Program-made: the position numbers and the translations under genes
From: Mansonella perstans
Taxonomy: Eukaryota; Nematoda; Chromadorea; Rhabditida; Onchocercidae
DNA: 64,000 nt
Reading direction: 5' to 3'
Assembly: GCA_037074765.1 (NCBI GenBank)
Contig: JBAMDO010000014.1
Location: 248,001-312,000, forward strand
Shown: piece after piece, positions 61,201-64,000 of the stretch
Layout: the number at the start of each line of letters is the position of its first letter
Position numbering within the stretch: position 1 is the stretch's first letter
The notes under the pieces: generated by a model
Databases searched by the model: none
Seen by the model: the letters and a program-made list of their open reading frames with translations, nothing else
What the model was told of the DNA's origin: nothing

Positions 61201-63062
61201 CTATACATCTCAACAAGATTTGAACGAGGATAATCATCCAATGAAAGATCGGTTTATGAGGAAGAATTAAACAACCATGACAATTCGCCCATGATTATAA
61301 AAGAAAACGCAATAAAAGATAATAAGATAATTAACTGACTAGAACATTAACCTTGAGATTACGGCCGCCCATCAGCACACCGTTCATCGATTCCTGCGCC
61401 AAAAGCGCTGCCTCCGGAATTTCGTATTCCAAAAAAGCAAAACCTTTGTGATGCTAAAAATACTACAACATGCAATACAAGAAGATAACTTAACAACCTG
61501 CAAATCAAGACTGGCGATAAAAGGTCATATCATTGGAGCTATCTAACCGCTAAATGCAGAATATTTCTTAATTATGAAGTACATTCACAAAGCGGAATTT
61601 TAAAAAGCATTTCAAATAAGATTTGCGATAGCAGCCGCAAACATTAGTCTGAAATCTATTTCATGGATTCCACTTTTTGAGTAGCTAAACGACAAGAAAA
61701 CGTAAAAACACTTGCTTGAGCACTTTCTATCGAGAGCAACGATATAAACTAACCCCTGTAACGGCATCCCAACTCATATTAATTGATTTGATTGGACCAA
61801 ATACACCAAAGGCATTTTTTATCATTTCTTCGCGAACTTCGAAACTGATCGAACCAATATAAACACGTGCCATTAGCGATAAAGCTTGTGCATACATCGC
61901 AACTTTTTGTTGCTGAAACAGTAAAATGATCAGAGCACCATTACAGTATAGATTAAAAAACTGATAACAAAGACTGGAGCTGATTCTAACAAAAATACGT
62001 AACAAGATTATTCCCAACTTTTGCAGAAATTTAAAAGTCCATCGAGAGTTCGGTGTTAATTCACCGCATTTAGATTAACTTCTTCAGTTTTTAAAATAAG
62101 CTTTTCTTTTATATGCAAGATGATGTCATTTCGTAAACCACCAATCTATTTTATTTTTTGTTATGCATTTAGCAAGGTAAGCAGTTCCACATCAAAAAAT
62201 TGTTAATTCATCGAATAATCCATATAATCAACTTCGAAATATATATTTCATATAAGCAAGCATATTATACTTACATTCTGCTGGTGTGCAAGTGTTTGCC
62301 TGAGAAGTACTTGTTTGATTGATTGTTCTTTAGCATATTTTTTTGCATCTGCTAACCAATCTTTTTGCTTGCTGCGCAACTTTACAAGGCCCAAACCCAA
62401 TAGCTGAGCTTCTTTCTTAGCTCCAGGTCCAACGATGATCTTAAAAAAAGGAATCAAAATTAAGTCTTAAAAAATTGCAGTATCTAGCAACTATAGTAGC
62501 AGTCTGGCATAATATTCCCAACATTTTAATAAAGAAACCAGAGTTCCATAAAAATTCTTCCATTTCATTTGAATTATACAATCTTCGACTCAGTCTGTTT
62601 CGAATCATTTATCCATTTTCTCTATTGTTATCTACATTATATTTATAATTCTGAAGCAAACCTACCATAACAGCATGCAATATAAAAACATTCATATCAC
62701 TTATGTTACGTATTTATTTCTTTTCATGCATTTTTTCTTTTATATCAGATTTTTAAGAAAAAAAAAAAAGAAAAAAAAGCAAAGAAATGAAAATAAAAAA
62801 CATGAAAACTCACAGCTCCAGACTGTGGAAGAACAGGCATTGGCACAAGAGCTTCGCTTGGCATGTATGTTGCAACAGGATCTGCTGTAACATGCAATCC
62901 CGTAGTACCATTACTTTCTGAAAACAAAAAAAATGCAGTGTGAAAATACCTTGAATAATTTTAATTGTATTAAAAAAAGATCATCCATATAAACAAACCT
63001 GTTTTAGCCTGTATCCCAATAACAGTTGTATCTTTTGACTGTTGTTGTCCCAATTCATCCAT
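57339..63062 (-). CDS. PUF60: PUF60 orthologue, poly-U-binding splicing factor
   Basis: Fifteen exons, in coding order: 62999-63062, 62814-62917, 62275-62439, 61754-61912, 61352-61453, 61050-61126, 60573-60701, 59962-60223, 59528-59743, 59145-59330, 58856-59004, 58360-58582, 58068-58191, 57769-57923 and 57339-57515. They give 763 residues (human 559; C. elegans RNP-6 is also long). The helical segment [20 protein letters not shown] precedes RRM1 (about 127-200; [14 protein letters not shown]), followed by [16 protein letters not shown] and RRM2 (224-298; [27 protein letters not shown]). A Pro/Val-rich linker and a Lys-rich stretch come next, then a C-terminal UHM (about 670-763; [23 protein letters not shown]). 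PUF60 binds pyrimidine tracts with U2AF at 3' splice sites. The start MDELGQQQ follows a T-rich AG; an alternative 5' exon may exist. One intron ends AAG and one GAG. Confidence 0.95.
58237..58260 (+). repeat. Poly(A) run in a PUF60 intron
   Basis: About 24 consecutive A lie 45 bases upstream (coding sense) of the exon 58068-58191. On the coding strand this is a long poly(T), part of an extended pyrimidine tract. Confidence 0.7.
60925..60970 (-). pseudogene. Decayed copy of the end of PUF60 exon 5
   Basis: On the minus strand the segment resembles the last 36 bases of exon 61352-61453 plus its donor. It keeps ATGAAC, a CTGATGG-GGGCC core and CTCAAG-GTTAATGTT, but has one extra base and a TGA stop. 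It lies in the next-but-one intron. No matching acceptor half is visible, so it looks like a partial exon duplicate. Confidence 0.6.
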
Positions 63063-63197
63063 AACCTAAATTATATATACCTCGATTTGAATTTACTCTG
63101 AAATCATATATACATTATAGTAGACGTGAAAACTAGTTTCAAAACATTCCAATCCATTCCAAAATATCAATTCCTCCTCCATCCTCAACTCCCCTAC

Positions 63198-63305
63198 CTC
63201 GCCATCGAGTACTGTCGTCAAAATATCACATCCGGCTTCATTTACTACTACTGTGTCTCCCTGTGCTACTCCGATACCGATGGTTCCTCGTCCAATTTGC
63301 AATTC
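63198..63305 (-). other. Possible alternative 5' exon of PUF60
   Basis: An open stretch reading IGRGTIGIGVAQGDTVVV ends at GAG before GTAGGG (63197) and would join in phase to the exon holding the PUF60 start codon. It has no ATG of its own in this frame. It could be a 5' UTR exon or an internal exon of a longer isoform whose start lies outside the window. Confidence 0.35.
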
Positions 63306-64000
63306 TCATGCAACGGACCAGAAATCGAATGAAATCCAAAAAAGTGAATTTACAAATACCGATTTTGGCAACCCCCTAAAATTTTCATCTCTAAATTTCG
63401 CTATAGTGAGTTCGTATATTAAAAATTTAAAATACAATTAGTATTAACGACAATTACTATACGGTTGTGAATGAATGACCAATCACAAGACGAAGCAAAT
63501 TCAAAATTTAATAAAATTTTTTACCACAATAATTTAATGTAACATTAAATACAATCTTTCACAGGCATATCTATTAAAGCTTTAATCTGCTAGAAAACAA
63601 TTTAAATTTCGATTTTTAAATTAAAAAAAAATTTAAATTTAAACCATATAAAGAAACAAGAATATCAGAAAAAATAATTCAATGCTACTCTATAATTGCC
63701 TTTCAATTAAGAAAAACGAAACAGAAATGCTACGATTCCGGTACTAAAAAATTGAATGCACAAAATACGAATAAATGGAGAAAATGGAAAATCTTACAAA
63801 TAAGAACTAAAAAGTAGATCCATAGAGAAAATAGCTAGCTACATGGCAACATGAATACAGATCAACCGAAAAAAAAAAAAAAAAAACGGCATTACACTGT
63901 GTTTTACTCCACAGCTGAGTAAATTTTGGAAGATCTTTCAGTGCACCAAGATGATAAATAAAAGAGAATAAAATAACAACGAATCATTTCAAAACCGATT
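63306..64000. other. 5' flank of PUF60
   Basis: A+T-rich sequence with a poly(A) run near 63868. I see no further exon that joins in frame to PUF60, and no other gene. Confidence 0.45.

Overview
This window reads as nuclear DNA of a nematode. It is very A+T-rich. Its genes have many short exons and introns of roughly 60-400 bases, with typical nematode T-rich 3' splice sites. Several start codons sit a few bases after a T-rich AG that looks like a spliced-leader acceptor. The protein set is eukaryotic and animal-type: IFT52, BTBD9, condensin CAP-G, PUF60 and LIPA-like lipases. A filarial or other spirurid worm is my best guess from base composition and gene structure, but I cannot prove the genus. 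No prokaryotic, viral or transposase gene was seen. None of the single-exon open frames could stand alone as a gene, so I built the models by joining exons in phase and checking them against remembered family sequences. Nine of the ten models join into a frame that is a multiple of three with a stop at the end; the STRAD-like gene does too if a tentative first exon is accepted.

Layout. (1) 46-1174 (+): small single-span membrane protein with a mitochondrial-type N-terminus, identity unknown. (2) about 1904-5953 (+): STRAD-like pseudokinase. (3) 9678-14532 (+): BTBD9. (4) 15798-20232 (-): IFT52/OSM-6, convergent with BTBD9. (5) 21517-24861 and 27623-30887 (-): two tandem paralogous acid-lipase-type genes with matching exon layouts. 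(6) 30888-37045: a 6-kb stretch without recognisable genes. (7) 37046-45921 (-): condensin I subunit CAP-G, 22 exons. (8) 47067-53206 (+): nematode-type protein with two BTB-like regions, divergent from CAP-G. (9) 54585-56003 (-): HINT3-type HIT hydrolase. (10) 57339-63062 (-): PUF60, a poly-U/3' splice-site-binding splicing factor.

The genes are mostly unrelated housekeeping and neuronal or ciliary genes; only the two lipases form a true local family. The most notable features concern splicing. Eight introns must end in AAG and two in GAG. One ends in AT (lipase B). One starts with GC (BTBD9). A 7-base microexon is needed in the first gene. BTBD9 has a 60-base stopless in-frame intron. PUF60 carries a decayed copy of an exon end. 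Other points are an overlapping uORF on CAP-G and several recent tandem duplications. I did not find a clearly new multi-gene system.
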